The position numbers and the translations under genes are program-made. From Ardenticatenaceae bacterium (GTDB taxonomy: Bacteria > Chloroflexota > Anaerolineae > Promineifilales > Promineifilaceae): 64,000 nucleotides of DNA. The notes beneath the pieces were generated by a model. That model saw only the letters and a program-made list of their open reading frames with translations. It had not been told where the DNA came from and ran no database searches. How positions within the stretch are numbered: position 1 is the stretch's first letter; each line of letters starts with the position of its first letter. Below, piece after piece: positions 36,181 through 45,373 of this stretch. The stretch covers positions 12,921-76,920 of the forward strand of contig JACKBR010000024.1 in NCBI GenBank assembly GCA_020634495.1, in the 5' to 3' direction.

Positions 36181-37407
36181 ATGGACCAACTTACAACCGA
36201 ACTAACCAATCTTTATAACCGCCTGCACCGCCAGCCAGAGTTCCCGCTTGTAACCGAGCTAACCAATCTCTATAACCACCTGCGCCGCCAGCCAGAATTC
36301 CCGCTGGGCATCGACCAATTCCTGCTGCTAACTCGCGCCCTGCGCCTGGGCTTTGGCCTGGAAAACGACGACGCCCTGCGCCGCCTGTGCCTCATGCTGT
36401 GGGTTGAGTCGCAAGAAGAGATAGACACCTTCAACAAGCTATTTAACCAGTTCATCACCCCTTTTCCCCAGGAAGAGGCGCCAACAGACCCTACGCCTAA
36501 ACCGACCACGCCCCCAAAATCCCAGGAAGACAAGCCAGCCAAAGAAGAAGATAAAACCGAGGCAAAAAAGGAGCTGCCCAAAGAGAAACCCACCCCGCCA
36601 GAGCCAATTGAACCACCCCCCAAGAGTGAACCAGGCCCGCAAGTCAGCCTGCCTTTGCTGGCGGGCGAGATGGAAATTGCCTACGATCCCCAGCTGCTGT
36701 TCACCGAATATTTGCCCGTCACCGAGCGGCAAATGAAGCAAAGCTGGCGCTTTTTGCGGCGCATGGTGCGCGAAGGCCCGCCCGTGGAAATTAACGTGCC
36801 CGCCACCATCGACAAGCTGGTTCGGGATGGCTTTTTGCTGGCCCCGGTGCTGCAACCGCGCCGCACCAACAAGGCCACATTGCTGCTGCTGCTGGACCAA
36901 AACGGCTCAATGGTGCCGTTCAAAGCGTTTGCCACCCGCCTGGCAAAAACAGCCAAAGAAACAGGCCATTTGGCAAAGCTGGCAGTGTACCATTTTCACA
37001 ACTGCCCGCCTGTGCAACCCACCCTGCTGCCCACTTTGCCGGGCGACTTTTACCGGGAGCATCTCCTCTTCCAAAAGCCGCAATGTGTGCAGCCAGTGCC
37101 AGCCAGCCAGGCGTTGGCCGAATTTGGGCCAACCCTGCCCGGCGTGGTGATTTTTAGCGATGGCGGGGCAGCGCGTGGCGGTTGGAGCCAGGAACGCATC
37201 GAAAGTACGGCGACGTTTATTTTTCAACTGCGTGCCTTGGGCGTGGAGTACATGGCCTGGATGAATCCGATGCCTGCTGCGCGTTGGCAAAAGAGCAGCG
37301 CTGCGGAAATTGCTAAATTTGTCCCCATGCTCAGCCTGGATGCCGCCCAAATGAGTGAGGCGGTGCAGGTGTTGAGCGGCCGTTTTGCGGGAATTACAGG
37401 ATGGTAA
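36181..37407 (+). CDS. vWA-domain partner of MoxR (SAV_2336-like)
   Basis: 408 residues. The N-terminus has an 18-residue segment (TELTNLYNRLHRQPEFPL) repeated at once with three changes, a recent in-frame 57-base duplication. Residues 45-90 form a helical domain, 95-150 a Pro/Lys/Glu-rich linker, and about 232-400 a vWA fold. The MIDAS motif is altered: DQNGSM (D239) where DxSGS is usual, so metal binding may be weakened. VVIFSDGG is present. Similar vWA proteins accompany MoxR and formylglycine-enzyme or protease effectors in related loci. The giant gene starts four bases after its stop. Confidence 0.85.
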   Translation: MDQLTTELTNLYNRLHRQPEFPLVTELTNLYNHLRRQPEFPLGIDQFLLLTRALRLGFGLENDDALRRLCLMLWVESQEEIDTFNKLFNQFITPFPQEEAPTDPTPKPTTPPKSQEDKPAKEEDKTEAKKELPKEKPTPPEPIEPPPKSEPGPQVSLPLLAGEMEIAYDPQLLFTEYLPVTERQMKQSWRFLRRMVREGPPVEINVPATIDKLVRDGFLLAPVLQPRRTNKATLLLLLDQNGSMVPFKAFATRLAKTAKETGHLAKLAVYHFHNCPPVQPTLLPTLPGDFYREHLLFQKPQCVQPVPASQALAEFGPTLPGVVIFSDGGAARGGWSQERIESTATFIFQLRALGVEYMAWMNPMPAARWQKSSAAEIAKFVPMLSLDAAQMSEAVQVLSGRFAGITGW

Positions 37408-37411
37408 TTGT

Positions 37412-40400
37412 ATGGATGTGGTAGACCCCATCGAGGTGGAACTGGCTCAGGAGGCAATTGACGATTTTTGCCGCCAGTTTGGCGCGCCAGGCAGCCATCT
37501 GTACCAGGCGTACCGGGATTTTGCCCGGCACGCGGCGCTGCCTTTAACGTTTACGGCCGATTTGCTGTATCGCCTGCAAGAACGGTTCCGCCGGGACATG
37601 CGGGGCCATGCCCTGCACATTCCTTGGGTGGCTGTGGCCGACCTGATGCTGTCTCATCTTTGCCACCAGGTACGGCCAGAAACGTTTCGCCTGGACGAGC
37701 AAGTGCAAGATGTGCTGCTGGCTGAACTGCAAGAAGATCGAGAGCGGTTTTGGTCGGAAGACGGCCGTTCCAGCCGACTGCAAGAAGTGGCAAATTTTCT
37801 GATAAGTTACGCCGCCCACCAGATGAACCACCCTAGCCATTACGTGCGCGAGGCGGCCAAAGCAGAACGGCTCAATGCCCAGGTGATTATCAATCCAGAA
37901 TGGGTGCGGCAATCTTTGCAGGAAACGGCCGTTACCCTTCAACCCCAGCAAGACCCGGTGGCCACCCTCCGCCTGGCCTCGTTGGTCAATTCGTTTAACC
38001 GCTCTGTGTCCCTCACCCGCGACGAGACCGATCCGACCCGTCAAGATTTTAATAAATTGCGTGCGTACACCGCGGGTCAGGCACTATTGGCGGAAGGGAA
38101 AGCGGTTACGGCCGTATCCCAACAGTTCCAAACCGCCTTTGGCAGCGACAGCAACATCCAAATCGGCGGGCAAACCCTCCCCAGCCTGGGCGAGCTTACC
38201 GGCCAACCTGTCCAGCCCACACTGCAAAGCTCAATCCACATCGCCTTTCCTGGCATGGAAATGACCACATTGTTTGCAAAGGGAACCACTCTGCCAACAA
38301 CTTCTGAACCTGTAACACTTAAACGACTTCCTTTCAGTTTTGTACGTGGCTATGGTCATGATGGCATATTGATTTTTTCTGGTGAATCAAAGTTTGCCCA
38401 TGCAAATTTGCAAATCGGGGGCATCAATATAGACAATGACACGCTTTACAACGATGAGATTGAACTTCAAGTCACAGCCTCAATCGATGCTGCACAAGTT
38501 TTGCAGGTGATTGTTAGCCACGAATCAGGGTTTAGCCGCAATGCCAAAATTTCCCTGACAAATTTAGCCAGTTCGCAGTCCCCATCGGTTCTCGATTTTT
38601 CCACCCTGTTAGAACGCCACATTTCAGGTATTCAAGAAAACGCACATTTACAGGTGCTTACGGCCGTTTCTAACTGGCTACACACCACCGACTCAGAACG
38701 CATCATGATCCTCACTGGGGAACCCGGCATTGGCAAAACAACCATCACCTCACTGATTGCCCAATACTTCCGGGGCGACCGCCTACCCCCCCATAGCCAG
38801 GAGGCCGAAGAAGCCGTGCTCGGCTCACTGCTTATTGACCCCGACGCCCTGTATGAAGTCTCCAACTTTTTACGCCCAGAGGCCTTTTACCGCACCACCA
38901 ACAAATGGATTTACGAATCAATTCTGAGCCTGAGCGAGCGGCGCGAACCGCTGGACTTTGTCACCCTCACAGAAGAACTGCGGCGGCGCGAACAGCTAGA
39001 AGAAGTGGGTGGCGAAGCGTACGTCATCGGCCTGATCAATGCCGTACCGACAGCCATCAACGCCCGCAACTATGCCAAACTCGTGGAAGCCGCAGCCCTG
39101 CGCCGCAAGCTCATCGGAGCAGCCAGCACCAGCGCAGTTTACTTTTGCCAGCCATCATTACCCAACACGCTCGATCCGCGCAGCTTTGCTCTGACAATTG
39201 CCAGCCAGTGGGCCAGCCGCGACAGTAATTTTGCTTACCTGCAAAGCATCATCGACAACCACGAAGAATATGCGCTAGACGAGCTGGTTGAGCGGCTGCT
39301 CATCAAACCGTTTATCGAAAACAGCGAATCGGTTGACCCCAACTCCATCATCTTCCTGGTGGATGATTTGGAAGCAGCCCTGCAATATTCCGGCGACACA
39401 AACATCGTAGACGTGATTTTACGGATGCTGCGCGAGGTTTATGGCGTGCGCTTTTTGCTCACCGCCCAAATGCAAACGGCCGTGCGCGACAAGCTGGCCA
39501 ACATTAAGGCGCAAATTTATGAGCTGCCGCCTTACTTTGCACCCATCTTCAATTTTTCGCCAGCGCTCAACGCCATGCCAACGGCCGTACCCGGATTTAC
39601 AGAGCTGCTGCCCGCCGTGGATGCCTGGTTAACCAGTCCAGAAGCGCCACAGCATGGTGGCGTTTTCCCTGAACAAATCTCTGGAAAATCGGCCGCGATG
39701 GCCAATCTCATTAAATATTCGCAAGGTTTGTTGCCACTGCCACCAGAACTGACTACGAGGTTAACGGCCGTTCAATCTGGATTCATCGCCGCTTACCATC
39801 TTTACCAATCCACCGACCCGCGCACGATGAACCCGCGCTGTTTTATCCAGTCAATCGCCATTCAGCTGGCGAATAAATATTCCGCCTACAACGCCGCCCT
39901 GCGCCAAATAATCGAAAACTTCGCCAACGAGCTGGCCGCGCAAAAAGCGCCTGCCGAGTTCCGTCTGGATGATGACGAGCTGGGGGAAGACCATCCTCAG
40001 CTCAACATCGTCAACCAGATGGGCGTCCTTGAAGCGGTCAAACAACTGCTAATTCAGCCCTGGCAAAGCATTAGCCAACGGGAGCCTGTCCTCATTTTGA
40101 TCGACGGCCTGGACGAGATGCTGGCGTATGCAGGAGCCACAAACATTCCGCTGCTGCTGAACGAGGCACCGCTGCCTGCCTTTCTACGCCTTTTCCTGGC
40201 AGCCAACGAAAATTCAGACATCGTCAATATGCTTGCTGATTTGCGTATACAAAATTTCCGCTGGGAGCAATTTGAGGGGGAACGGCCGTCCGGCACTCGC
40301 CGCCCCGACAGTAAATTTATGCAGGATATGACCATTCCCGATGACAGCCTCATCCAGCCAGGGGAAACCTTTGACAAAATTTGGCAGCTACGCAACACCG

Positions 40401-43400
40401 GCACGCAAAAATGGAGCGAGGGGTTCAGGCTTACGTTTGTAGAAGGTGAGCCAATGACAACTACGTTGAGCCAGCCCATTTTCCCAATTCAGCCTGGGGA
40501 AGAGCTTAGAATTTCAATTTCGCTCACAGCACCAACGCAAAGTGGCTCACACGTCAGCGTCTGGCGGTTGCAAGATGACCGGGACATCTTTTTTGGCGAT
40601 CATGTGTGGGCCAAGATTGTTGTGGATGAAACGGCCGTTCCGCCAGAACCAACCCCCGCCCCCACCTACGACAATTTCGACATCTGGGTTGGTGAAGCTG
40701 ACGACAGGGGACGTCATCCTGTAACCGCAGAATCCGTTGAAAATTCAGCTTGGACTACAAAAGTAAAATGGCAACAACTCGATTCTATTCTTGGTGACAG
40801 TGTTCAAATCCTTACTCAGTTCAATGATTTATTTTCAAAGCCAAGTGAAGCTGTAAAGTTAGGCAAAAGATTGTTCGAATTTCTCTTCCCCGAAGAAGTG
40901 CTTGATCTCTTTGAACAAGTCAGGCAGGATGCAGAAAAACGCGGCAAAAGCAGATTACGCGTAAGAGTTAAATTTGTAGACAGTAATTTACAACGTTTAC
41001 CTTGGGAGCTGTGTCATGACGGCCGTTCCTTCATCTTCAACAATCCCGACCAGCCAATTTTACTGACCCGCACCGTTGGCTTAGACACTGTACAGACACC
41101 GCCACCGCTCCCCCGCCCCGTGCGTCTGCTCGTGGCCATCGCCGCCCCAACAGACCAGGGCCACATTGATGTATACGACCAGGAAAAAATGATCCACTTC
41201 GCAACAGAAGAGCTGGTCACCAGCAGTGAACTGGACTATCAAATAATTCAGCACACCACGCTGCGGGAGCTAGAAAGCACTGTCCAATCCTTCCAACCAA
41301 ACATCGTCCATTTCATCGGCCACAGCAGCAGCGAAAAAGAAGGGTCACTGGTTTTGGAAAATATGTCCAGCCTCAGCAACCTCGTCCCCGTCAGCGAAAT
41401 CAGGCGAATTTTGGCACCCGCCCCGGTGCAGTGCGTGATTTTGAGTCCGGTTGCCGCCGGGGAACGCAACGTCAGCCAATATGGCTCCCAATTCATCCCG
41501 GGCGGGAGCAGCTCGCAAAACGAACCAAATCAGGAAACCGGCATGACCCAACTCGCCCCCCAATTCATCCAGCAAGGCATCCCCACCGTCCTGGCCGGGC
41601 AGTTTGTGCTGGCTGTCAACTCCGCCGTTCAGCTCTGGAAGGCTTTTTACCATGCCTTGCTGTTTGATCGGCTGTCGTTTGAGGAGGCCATCCAAAACAC
41701 ACGCTACCACCTGGCCACCACCCACCGCGAACCCTTCTGGAGCCATGTAACACTTTTTTCAATTCAAGGTTTATCTGAAAAGACCAAATCTTCTAACGAA
41801 AATTCCCCAGAAAAAAGCATAGATAACCAAGCTTTAGGTAACAATTCACTTGAGCAATTCAAAGAAGGATTGCCAAGATTATTCGAAGCGAATCTATTTA
41901 TTTTAGGAGAACCAGGTGCTGGGGCAACCTCCCTTGTCCGCAAACTTATTGAGCCCAACGCATCTACTCCTATTTGGGAAGAAAGCACTGAGGGTATTGA
42001 TATCAATGTTTGGACATTTCCCTTAGCAGATCTTGGCGCAATTGATTCTCAGATCTTCTCGACAATCGATTTTCGGGTCAATGTTTGGGACTTTGGCGGG
42101 CAGGAGATTTACCATGCTACACATCAATTTTTTCTAAGGCAGCGTTCGCTATATGTAATAGTAGCGGATGCTCGCGAACAAAAAACGGACTTTTATTACT
42201 GGCTTAATCTTATTCAACATCTTGGGGATCGTAGCCCAGTAATTATTTTCAATAATGAGATACAGAATCGTCCCTGGGCTATCAACGAACAGAGGCTGCG
42301 GGCCAACTTCCCGGATATTATTCAAGGAGTGTTTGCCTTTAATCTAGCCAACGACAATGAAAGTCTAGCTAATTTACGTATGGAAATTCAGGATCAAATT
42401 ATCAAACTGCCTCACATCGGGGATATACTACCAGTCACCTGGATTAACGTGCGACACGCTTTGGAGGCCGATACTCGGCCTGCTATCTCTCTACAAGAAT
42501 TCTTGCATCTTTGTCTAGAAAACGGCCTCTCTCGGAGAGAGGATGCTCTGCAACTTAGTAGTTATCTTCATGACCTTGGAATAATCCTTCACTTTCAAGA
42601 GGATCCATTACTAAATCTAATTGTTATACTCAACCCAAATTGGGTTACTGATGCTGTTTATCGTGTATTAGACAATGCGATCTTAATGAATAATTTAGGT
42701 TTTTTCAATCGAGAGCATTTGCGCAATATTTGGCATGAAGAAACATATGCTTCCTTAATGGATGAGCTATTAGCTTTAATGATGAAATTTGAGATTTGCT
42801 ACGCACTTCCTCACAAGAAAGATCACTATATCGCTCCCCAACTGCTCAGTGTGCAACCCCCTAATTATGATCTGACTTTAACCACTGCAGAAAGAGAAAA
42901 GAAGAGTTTAGAGCTACGCTATAAGTACGAAGAATTCATGCCCAGAGGAATATTAACACGCTTCATTGTGGCGATGCATTTTCTAATCGTTAATAACCAG
43001 CTAGTGTGGCGCACAGGCGTCGTACTAGAAGAAAATGGTACCCGTGCAGAGGTGGTAGAATTTTACCATCGCCGAGAAATTCGTATTCATGTCACAGGCA
43101 AAAACGCACGTGATTTATTGACAATCATCAGTTTTCAACTTGATGAATTGAATCAAGTATTTCACAATCTCAAATACGACAAGTTGATTCCTTGCAACTG
43201 TACTACTTGTCAGTCGCTTGACGTGCCAAATTTCTATCCCCTGGATATGCTTAAAATGCGGCTAGATCACGACGTAGATATCGTGGAGTGTGATATTCCG
43301 CCATTCAACAATGTAGAAATAAATTCGTTACTTGAAAATATTGGCGTAGCAACACAAACTGAAGAACTATCCAATCTATTACGGCTGCTCGTTACGGCTT

Positions 43401-43588
43401 TTAACATAGAAGAATTCAGAGCAATTTGTGTGGAGTTAGGTATCAATTATGATGATCTAAAGGGTGAAGTGCTTAAAGATAAAAAGCGAGATCTATTGTT
43501 ATTATTGGCACTAAAAAAGCGTCTTCCAGAATTCATAGATTTATTGCGCCGGAAAAGACCAAACCAAGATTGGTCGCTAAACCCATAA
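37412..43588 (+). CDS. 2058-aa VMAP-like fusion: STAND with inserted DnaB-N, second STAND, NBR1-Ig, dead CHAT, Roc-COR, EAD
   Basis: ATG 37412 follows the vWA stop by four bases. Domains in order: helical N-terminus (1-260); STAND core with Walker A TGEPGIGKTT (about 436), then a complete DnaB N-terminal domain (about 458-572: RLPPHSQEAEEAVLGSLL, REPLDFVTLTEELRRREQLE, VGGEAYVIGLINAVPT), then the strand VYFCQPS and Walker B IIFLVDDLE (about 646); second STAND-like unit without a clear Walker A but with VLILIDGLDEML (about 892); NBR1-type Ig (965-1072); CHAT (1090-1450) keeping His (HFIGHSS) but with Cys lost (CVILSPVAAG); Roc with Lys-less P-loop GEPGAGATS (about 1500) and DFGGQE; COR (1676-1930); EAD (1973-2058). 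The Roc-COR-EAD part is AT-richer and octamer-free. Probably the signal-integrating member of the system. Confidence 0.85.
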   Translation: MDVVDPIEVELAQEAIDDFCRQFGAPGSHLYQAYRDFARHAALPLTFTADLLYRLQERFRRDMRGHALHIPWVAVADLMLSHLCHQVRPETFRLDEQVQDVLLAELQEDRERFWSEDGRSSRLQEVANFLISYAAHQMNHPSHYVREAAKAERLNAQVIINPEWVRQSLQETAVTLQPQQDPVATLRLASLVNSFNRSVSLTRDETDPTRQDFNKLRAYTAGQALLAEGKAVTAVSQQFQTAFGSDSNIQIGGQTLPSLGELTGQPVQPTLQSSIHIAFPGMEMTTLFAKGTTLPTTSEPVTLKRLPFSFVRGYGHDGILIFSGESKFAHANLQIGGINIDNDTLYNDEIELQVTASIDAAQVLQVIVSHESGFSRNAKISLTNLASSQSPSVLDFSTLLERHISGIQENAHLQVLTAVSNWLHTTDSERIMILTGEPGIGKTTITSLIAQYFRGDRLPPHSQEAEEAVLGSLLIDPDALYEVSNFLRPEAFYRTTNKWIYESILSLSERREPLDFVTLTEELRRREQLEEVGGEAYVIGLINAVPTAINARNYAKLVEAAALRRKLIGAASTSAVYFCQPSLPNTLDPRSFALTIASQWASRDSNFAYLQSIIDNHEEYALDELVERLLIKPFIENSESVDPNSIIFLVDDLEAALQYSGDTNIVDVILRMLREVYGVRFLLTAQMQTAVRDKLANIKAQIYELPPYFAPIFNFSPALNAMPTAVPGFTELLPAVDAWLTSPEAPQHGGVFPEQISGKSAAMANLIKYSQGLLPLPPELTTRLTAVQSGFIAAYHLYQSTDPRTMNPRCFIQSIAIQLANKYSAYNAALRQIIENFANELAAQKAPAEFRLDDDELGEDHPQLNIVNQMGVLEAVKQLLIQPWQSISQREPVLILIDGLDEMLAYAGATNIPLLLNEAPLPAFLRLFLAANENSDIVNMLADLRIQNFRWEQFEGERPSGTRRPDSKFMQDMTIPDDSLIQPGETFDKIWQLRNTGTQKWSEGFRLTFVEGEPMTTTLSQPIFPIQPGEELRISISLTAPTQSGSHVSVWRLQDDRDIFFGDHVWAKIVVDETAVPPEPTPAPTYDNFDIWVGEADDRGRHPVTAESVENSAWTTKVKWQQLDSILGDSVQILTQFNDLFSKPSEAVKLGKRLFEFLFPEEVLDLFEQVRQDAEKRGKSRLRVRVKFVDSNLQRLPWELCHDGRSFIFNNPDQPILLTRTVGLDTVQTPPPLPRPVRLLVAIAAPTDQGHIDVYDQEKMIHFATEELVTSSELDYQIIQHTTLRELESTVQSFQPNIVHFIGHSSSEKEGSLVLENMSSLSNLVPVSEIRRILAPAPVQCVILSPVAAGERNVSQYGSQFIPGGSSSQNEPNQETGMTQLAPQFIQQGIPTVLAGQFVLAVNSAVQLWKAFYHALLFDRLSFEEAIQNTRYHLATTHREPFWSHVTLFSIQGLSEKTKSSNENSPEKSIDNQALGNNSLEQFKEGLPRLFEANLFILGEPGAGATSLVRKLIEPNASTPIWEESTEGIDINVWTFPLADLGAIDSQIFSTIDFRVNVWDFGGQEIYHATHQFFLRQRSLYVIVADAREQKTDFYYWLNLIQHLGDRSPVIIFNNEIQNRPWAINEQRLRANFPDIIQGVFAFNLANDNESLANLRMEIQDQIIKLPHIGDILPVTWINVRHALEADTRPAISLQEFLHLCLENGLSRREDALQLSSYLHDLGIILHFQEDPLLNLIVILNPNWVTDAVYRVLDNAILMNNLGFFNREHLRNIWHEETYASLMDELLALMMKFEICYALPHKKDHYIAPQLLSVQPPNYDLTLTTAEREKKSLELRYKYEEFMPRGILTRFIVAMHFLIVNNQLVWRTGVVLEENGTRAEVVEFYHRREIRIHVTGKNARDLLTIISFQLDELNQVFHNLKYDKLIPCNCTTCQSLDVPNFYPLDMLKMRLDHDVDIVECDIPPFNNVEINSLLENIGVATQTEELSNLLRLLVTAFNIEEFRAICVELGINYDDLKGEVLKDKKRDLLLLLALKKRLPEFIDLLRRKRPNQDWSLNP
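38785..39128 (+). other. DnaB replicative-helicase N-terminal domain inserted in STAND core
   Basis: About 115 codons inside the 2058-residue gene. They read as a full DnaB N-terminal domain (HSQEAEEAVLGSLLIDPDAL, FLRPEAFYRTTNKWIYESIL, INARNYAKLVEAAALRRKLI) and interrupt a STAND sequence exactly between the P-loop helix (ITSLIAQYFRG) and the next strand (AVYFCQPS). The RecA-like half of DnaB is absent. The frame is continuous on both sides. Confidence 0.88.
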
Positions 43589-43701
43589 CAAATTAGATAA
43601 TTACGGCCGTTTCCCCATCCACACCTCAACTCAATTTCAGAATTGATAGGACTTTACAAATATCTTATACTACAGATCGTTAAAGGCTCATGGAGGCAAA
43701 G

Positions 43702-43911
43702 ATGCTACTAAATGACTTGATTCCAGCTGTAAAAGACCTGCCACGCATTGACAAACTACGCCTCATGCAGGTGCTGGCAGATGATTTGGTTGAGGAAGAG
43801 GGCGCACAGCCAATAATTCTGCGTGAATCATATCCAGTCTGGACGCCTGTTAATGCCATTGCCGCTGGTGAAACCTTGCTTCAACTGCTTGAAAATCACG
43901 AAAGCGCATGA
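43702..43911 (+). CDS. Small antitoxin-like protein paired with retropepsin-like gene
   Basis: 69 residues from ATG 43702, chosen because GGAGG lies five bases before it (an earlier ATG at 43690 would leave no site). LLNDLIPAVKDLPRIDKLRL and MQVLADDLVEEEG are like the N-terminal helices of small antitoxin or addiction-module proteins (LPxxdKLrLmqlLadeL). The stop overlaps the next start as ATGA. It begins 113 bases after the giant conflict gene, on the same strand. Confidence 0.65.
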   Translation: MLLNDLIPAVKDLPRIDKLRLMQVLADDLVEEEGAQPIILRESYPVWTPVNAIAAGETLLQLLENHESA

Positions 43912-44324
43912 CAACGGCCGTTCGCTACCCCTACCTTCCCTCCCAAACAGATCAACCCACAATTCTTTTGCCATTGCTCCCCCTCCAACTTACGTCTAAT
44001 GATCGATCTGTGGAAACCATCGGTCTTTTAGACAGCGGGGCGGCTGTCAACGTGTTGCCCTTTTCCATTGGCCGTCAACTAGGGCTAGTTTGGGAAGCTA
44101 CTCATCCAGAAATCCAACTCACCGGCAATCTAGCAAAATTACCTGCAAAAGGCGTTATTGTTTCGGCAAAAACAGCACATTTCCCTTTAGTCGATCTGGC
44201 TTTTGCCTGGAGCCAATCAGACGAAGTGCCGTTACTGTTAGGGCAGATTAATTTCTTCATGGCGTTCGACGTCTGCTTTTTCCGTTCACAGTCCACATTT
44301 GAAATAAAACCCAAAAGCGACTAG
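43908..44324 (+). CDS. Retropepsin-like aspartic protease
   Basis: 138 residues. IGLLDSGAAVNVLPFSIGRQ contains the D-S-G-A motif of single-domain retroviral-type aspartyl proteases; such enzymes work as dimers. The second conserved hydrophobic-Gly segment is VPLLLGQINFF. No signal peptide. It overlaps the antitoxin-like gene by four bases (ATGA). Pairs of this kind recur in Chloroflexota and cyanobacteria, and the substrate is unknown. Position directly behind a protease-based conflict cluster may or may not be meaningful. Confidence 0.75.
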   Translation: MTTAVRYPYLPSQTDQPTILLPLLPLQLTSNDRSVETIGLLDSGAAVNVLPFSIGRQLGLVWEATHPEIQLTGNLAKLPAKGVIVSAKTAHFPLVDLAFAWSQSDEVPLLLGQINFFMAFDVCFFRSQSTFEIKPKSD

Positions 44325-44389
44325 GCAAAACGGCCGTTCCCTTCCACACATCTGACAAATCCACCACAACCCGCTATCATTCCCCCCTT

Positions 44390-45295
44390 ATGCACACAAA
44401 AGCTTTACCCTACGTGGGCCTTTTAGGCCTGATGTGGGGCACCAACCTTGTTGTTATGCGCGTCGGCGTGGGGCAGTTCGACCCGATGGTTTTTGTCGGG
44501 GTGCGGCTGCTGCTGTCTAGCCTGGCCTTTGTGCTGGTGTACACCTTCTCTGGCCGCCGCCTCATCCCTACCGACCGCAAATTGTGGCTGTATGCCACGT
44601 TTTTGGGCGTGTTTAGCACGGCCATCCCCATGACGGCCGTTGTCTCCTCCCTCACCTTTCAATCCAGCGGCGTTACGGCCCTGCTCATTACCACCGCACC
44701 GGCGTACATCACCATTGCCGCCCACTTTTTCTTGCCCGATGAGCAAATAAATCTCCGCAAGCTGCTGGGCGTTTTTCTGGCGCTGGGCGGCGCGGCGCTC
44801 ATCGTCTTGCGCGGGGAAAGCGGCCTGCCCGATGTGGCCAAAGGCAGCCCAATCGGCTATGCGCTGGTCATGAGCGCCATGCTGTTCGAGACGGTCGGCA
44901 CCATTTTGATTCGGCGGCGGATGCAGCAGTTTAGCGCGTTTGACGTCACGGCCGTTCGCCTCACTGTCGCCGGGTTAACCGTCATGCCTGTTGCCATCCT
45001 GCTGCGCGGCTTTGATTTGTCGCAGGTAACGGGCAGCGGCTGGTTTTCTCTGATTTACGCCACGCTGATTGGGGCTTTTTCGGCCCAAATCCTGGCCTTT
45101 AACATCACCAAGCGGTTTGGCGCGACGGCCTTCTCGCTTACCAGCTACGTTATTCCCGTGGTGGCGGCCGTCACCGGGGTGCTCTGGCTCAACGAAACGA
45201 TTACCCTGTGGATGCTGCTGGGCATGGTGCTGATTGGCGGGGGGATTTTGTTGATAAACGGCCGTCGCAGCCTCAGGCTTATGCCCAATCCTTAA
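44390..45295 (+). CDS. EamA/DMT-family transporter
   Basis: 301 residues, ten predicted membrane segments in two EamA repeats: LPYVGLLGLMWGTNLVVMRV with TFQSSGVTALLITTAPAYIT in the first half, and AMLFETVGTILIRRR through FSLTSYVIPVVAAVTGVLWL in the second. A metabolite or amino-acid exporter in the cytoplasmic membrane; substrate unknown. Four octamers lie in the gene or just upstream. Confidence 0.9.
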   Translation: MHTKALPYVGLLGLMWGTNLVVMRVGVGQFDPMVFVGVRLLLSSLAFVLVYTFSGRRLIPTDRKLWLYATFLGVFSTAIPMTAVVSSLTFQSSGVTALLITTAPAYITIAAHFFLPDEQINLRKLLGVFLALGGAALIVLRGESGLPDVAKGSPIGYALVMSAMLFETVGTILIRRRMQQFSAFDVTAVRLTVAGLTVMPVAILLRGFDLSQVTGSGWFSLIYATLIGAFSAQILAFNITKRFGATAFSLTSYVIPVVAAVTGVLWLNETITLWMLLGMVLIGGGILLINGRRSLRLMPNP

Positions 45296-45373
45296 CAGTA
45301 TGTGGGGTGCGACTCACTTCCGTTAGCCACACCCCACACCAGAACAAGTGCGTCGCACCTGTGAAATTAAATT

